This document shows positions 62,036 through 64,000 of a stretch of DNA of 64,000 bases, one piece after another. This stretch comes from JAFDBW01 sp963825575 (lineage in GTDB: Bacteria > Desulfobacterota > Desulfuromonadia > Desulfuromonadales > BM103), in assembly GCA_963825575.1 (NCBI GenBank), contig CAWGUB010000001.1, positions 1-64,000 of the forward strand, in the 5' to 3' direction. A program made the position numbers and the translations under genes. The notes below the pieces were generated by a model. It did no database searches. It had not been told where the DNA came from and saw nothing but the letters and a program-made list of their open reading frames with translations. Positions within the stretch are counted from its first letter, which is position 1. Each line of letters starts with the position of its first letter.

Positions 62036-62836
62036 ATGAAACACGTCAAGCTTCTGATTGCCTGCCTGCTGGCTCTGTGCGTAGTCCTGCCCGGTGTTGC
62101 CGTCGCCGACACCCTCGATGACATCTTGGAGCGCGGCACCCTGCGGGTCGGCATGGAGCCCGGCTACATGCCTTTTGAAATGACCAACAAAAAAGGTGAA
62201 ATCATCGGTTTTGATGTCGACATGGCCAAACACATTGCCAAAGCCATGGGCGTCGAGCTCGAACTGGTCAGCACTGCATGGGACGGTATCATCCCGGCCC
62301 TGATCACCAAGAAGTTCGATATGATCATGAGCGGCATGACCCTCACCCAGGAACGCAACATGAAGATCAGCTTCGCCAAGCCCTACATCGTCATCGGCCA
62401 GAGCATCCTGGTCGACAAGAAACTGGCCGGCGACGTCAAATCTTACAAGGACTTGAACAACAAAAAGTACAAAGTCGCCTCCAAGCTCGGCACTACCGGC
62501 GAGCAGGCAACCAAGCGCATGATCCCCAATGCCACCTATATCTCCTTTGAAACCGAGCAGGAAGGCGTTATGGACCTCCTCAATGGCAAAGTAGATGCTT
62601 TTGTTTACGACCTGCCCTTCAATGCCATTGCTTTTGCCGAAAAAGGTCAGGGCAAAGTGGTCCTGCTCGACGAGCCGTTCACTTATGAGCCGCTGGCTTG
62701 GGCCGTCAACAAGGGCAACGCTGACTTCATCAACTGGCTGGACAATTTCCTGGTCCAGGCCAAGAACGACGGTACCTACGACAAGATTTACAAGAAGTGG
62801 TTTCTCAGCGACGAATGGCTCAAAGAACTCCAGTAA
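62036..62836 (+). CDS. Polar amino-acid ABC transporter, binding protein
   Basis: 266 residues. A signal peptide (MKHVKLLIACLLALCVVLPG, cut after AVA) precedes a family-3 solute-binding fold: LRVGMEPGYMPFEMTNKKGE (the ligand-pocket start), IGFDVDMAKHIAKAMGVEL, PALITKKFDMIMSGMTLT and VDAFVYDLPFNAIAFAEKG. This family binds polar amino acids or similar. A GGAGGAAC ribosome site lies before the ATG. It is followed by the permease and the start of the ATPase, making a standard importer. A hairpin with a T run between this gene and the permease suggests extra binding protein is made. Confidence 0.92.
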   Translation: MKHVKLLIACLLALCVVLPGVAVADTLDDILERGTLRVGMEPGYMPFEMTNKKGEIIGFDVDMAKHIAKAMGVELELVSTAWDGIIPALITKKFDMIMSGMTLTQERNMKISFAKPYIVIGQSILVDKKLAGDVKSYKDLNNKKYKVASKLGTTGEQATKRMIPNATYISFETEQEGVMDLLNGKVDAFVYDLPFNAIAFAEKGQGKVVLLDEPFTYEPLAWAVNKGNADFINWLDNFLVQAKNDGTYDKIYKKWFLSDEWLKELQ

Positions 62837-62850
62837 ACAGAGTTGAAAGT

Positions 62851-62890
62851 GGCGAGGCAGTTCCTTCGCAGGGCTGTCTCGCCATCTTTT
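62851..62890 (+). terminator. Intergenic attenuator-type hairpin
   Basis: GGCGAGGCAG and CTGTCTCGCC form a 10-bp stem (one G-T) with a 13-base loop, followed by ATCTTTTTC. It lies 15 bases after the binding-protein stop and before the likely permease start, so it may end part of the transcripts. Confidence 0.65.
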
Positions 62891-62918
62891 TCTGACCCTT
62901 TCGCAGGATCAATTACGT

Positions 62919-63877
62919 TGAACTCTCAAAAAAACAGCCTACTCTGGCATGCCCTAACGGTCTTCATCCTCTTCATGATGGGTGCGGGCCTCTGGATAGC
63001 CACCAAGAAAATCGACTACACCTGGCGCTGGAACCGTGTCCCGCAGTACTTTTTTTACCAGCAGGAGACGCTCGTCCCGGCCCCGTTTGATGCGCGGGTC
63101 GCATCCATATCGAAAAACGGCAACGAGACTCACATCAAGCTCGCCGGCGAGAACGGTGAAGATAAGACTTTTATCGTAGAAACAGAGACCCTCAAGGTCA
63201 TAGAGAACGAAGACCTCTTCGAAGGTGACTACCTGGGCTCAACCCACGAGTGGCACGCAGGACCGCTCATGGTCGGCTTGTGGACGACTTTGTGGCTTTC
63301 TGCCGCAGCTAGCATCCTCGGGCTTATCATCGGCCTGGTAACGGGCCTGTGCAGGGTCTCACAAAATTTAACCTTGCGCAGTCTGTCGATCACCTATATC
63401 GAGCTGATTCGCGGCACGCCCCTGCTGGTGCAGCTTTTTATCTTCTATTTCTTTCTCGGCACCGTGCTCGACATCAGCCGGATTGTCGCCGGCATCAGCG
63501 CCCTGGCGATCTTTGCCGGCGCCTATGTAGCAGAAATCATCCGGGCCGGTATCCAGTCGATTCCCAAGGGACAAATGGAAGCGGCGCGTTCACTCGGCAT
63601 GAATGTGCCGCAGGCAATGATTCACATCATCCTGCCCCAGGCTTTCAAGAGAACCCTGCCGCCGCTTGCCGGCCAGTTCATCAGCCTGATCAAGGACTCG
63701 TCGCTGGTCTCGGTAATCGCTATCACCGACCTGACCAAGAGCGGACGCGAGGTGATCACCTCGACTTTTGCTACCTTTGAGATCTGGTTCGTCGTCGCTT
63801 TCCTTTACCTGATGCTGACGTCGGTGTTGTCCCAGGTCATTTCCTGGGTTGAACGGAGGCTTTCAGTTAGTGATTAA
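62919..63877 (+). CDS. Polar amino-acid ABC transporter, permease
   Basis: About 319 residues from the TTG at 62919. The frame is open back to 62843, but that part lies in the attenuator hairpin. An N-terminal span (ALTVFILFMMGAGLWIA) and a periplasmic insert of about 100 residues with charged beta-like sequence (about 65-130) precede the usual HisM/GlnP core. The core has GLWTTLWLSAAASILGLIIG, VSQNLTLRSLSITYIELIRG, the EAA loop MEAARSLGMNVPQAM and LSLIKDSSLV-like segments. The periplasmic insert is longer than in most HisM-type permeases. The stop overlaps the ATPase start by eight bases. Confidence 0.88.
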
Positions 63878-64000
63878 GACAGTTGACCTGAAAAAGACCT
63901 TTACCGGACGTGGTCAGACGGTGTACGCCGTCGACGGCGTGACCGCTCATATCAAGCCCAGTGAAGTGGTGGTCATTATCGGGCCATCAGGCTCCGGAAA
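63870..64000 (+). CDS. Polar amino-acid ABC transporter, ATPase (partial)
   Basis: The N-terminal 43 codons only; the gene runs past the right edge. It begins with GTG at 63870 inside the permease end, reads VIKTVDLKKTFTGRGQTV and ends within Walker A (VVIIGPSGSGK). The overlap indicates translational coupling. No start with a better ribosome site is visible. Confidence 0.9.
   Translation, partial: MIKTVDLKKTFTGRGQTVYAVDGVTAHIKPSEVVVIIGPSGSG

Overview
The window looks like the chromosome of a Gram-negative anaerobe, probably a Desulfuromonadales/Geobacterales-type deltaproteobacterium. This is inferred from indolepyruvate:ferredoxin oxidoreductase with phenylacetate-CoA ligases, a small GSU3473-like protein, PEP-CTERM proteins with RpoN-type promoters, a GEMM riboswitch, an ExeA/GspB pair and an AddAB-like repair pair. 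No rRNA, CRISPR array or intact insertion sequence was seen; there is one complete tRNA.

Region 1 (0-17.7 kb) is an accessory, envelope-directed region. It holds a nitroreductase-like enzyme, a ThiF/E1-like adenylyltransferase, a SAM methyltransferase, a very AT-rich RND exporter, a DUF1302-like outer-membrane protein and an outer-membrane lipoprotein-sorting-like protein. It also holds a CPBP/CAAX protease of the exosortase-associated type, three PEP-CTERM proteins, a secreted S8 protease behind a GEMM-I riboswitch and a dead IS5-type transposase. All three PEP-CTERM genes have a -24/-12 (sigma-54) match upstream. Most exported-protein genes here are broken by one or more frameshifts, while the cytoplasmic or membrane genes between them are open.

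Region 2 (17.7-18.95 kb) has no protein gene. It carries two adjacent copies (A, B) of a compound, hairpin-rich repeat and then tRNA-Pro(GGG). Two more copies lie at 32.5-33.25 kb (C) and 59.28-59.87 kb (D). The four copies share ordered hairpins whose stems vary by paired substitutions, both ends carry the same hairpin module inverted, and every copy sits between convergent genes. This is the best candidate for an undescribed element.

Region 3 (19-33 kb) is ordinary metabolism: PaaK / ACT protein / PaaK / IorB / IorA, Ppx-GppA, a Na/Pi cotransporter, a cyclic-nucleotide-binding protein, gamma carbonic anhydrase, an HU/IHF protein, two paralogous XRE-cupin regulators, and bioBD behind a BirA-type operator.

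Region 4 (33-53 kb) has the Prc protease, a SlyD-like isomerase, a small GSU3473-like protein, an EFR1 flavodoxin-ferredoxin, AddA-like and AddB-like nucleases with VanZ, a Cus-type copper/silver efflux operon (adaptor frameshifted) and an ExeA/GspB pair (ExeA frameshifted).

Region 5 (53.4-64 kb) has alpha-glucan phosphorylase, the classical divergent tesA / ybbA-ybbP block, PhnA, a rhodanese, an EamA transporter, a zinc-ribbon miniprotein, and a polar amino-acid ABC transporter whose ATPase gene runs off the end.
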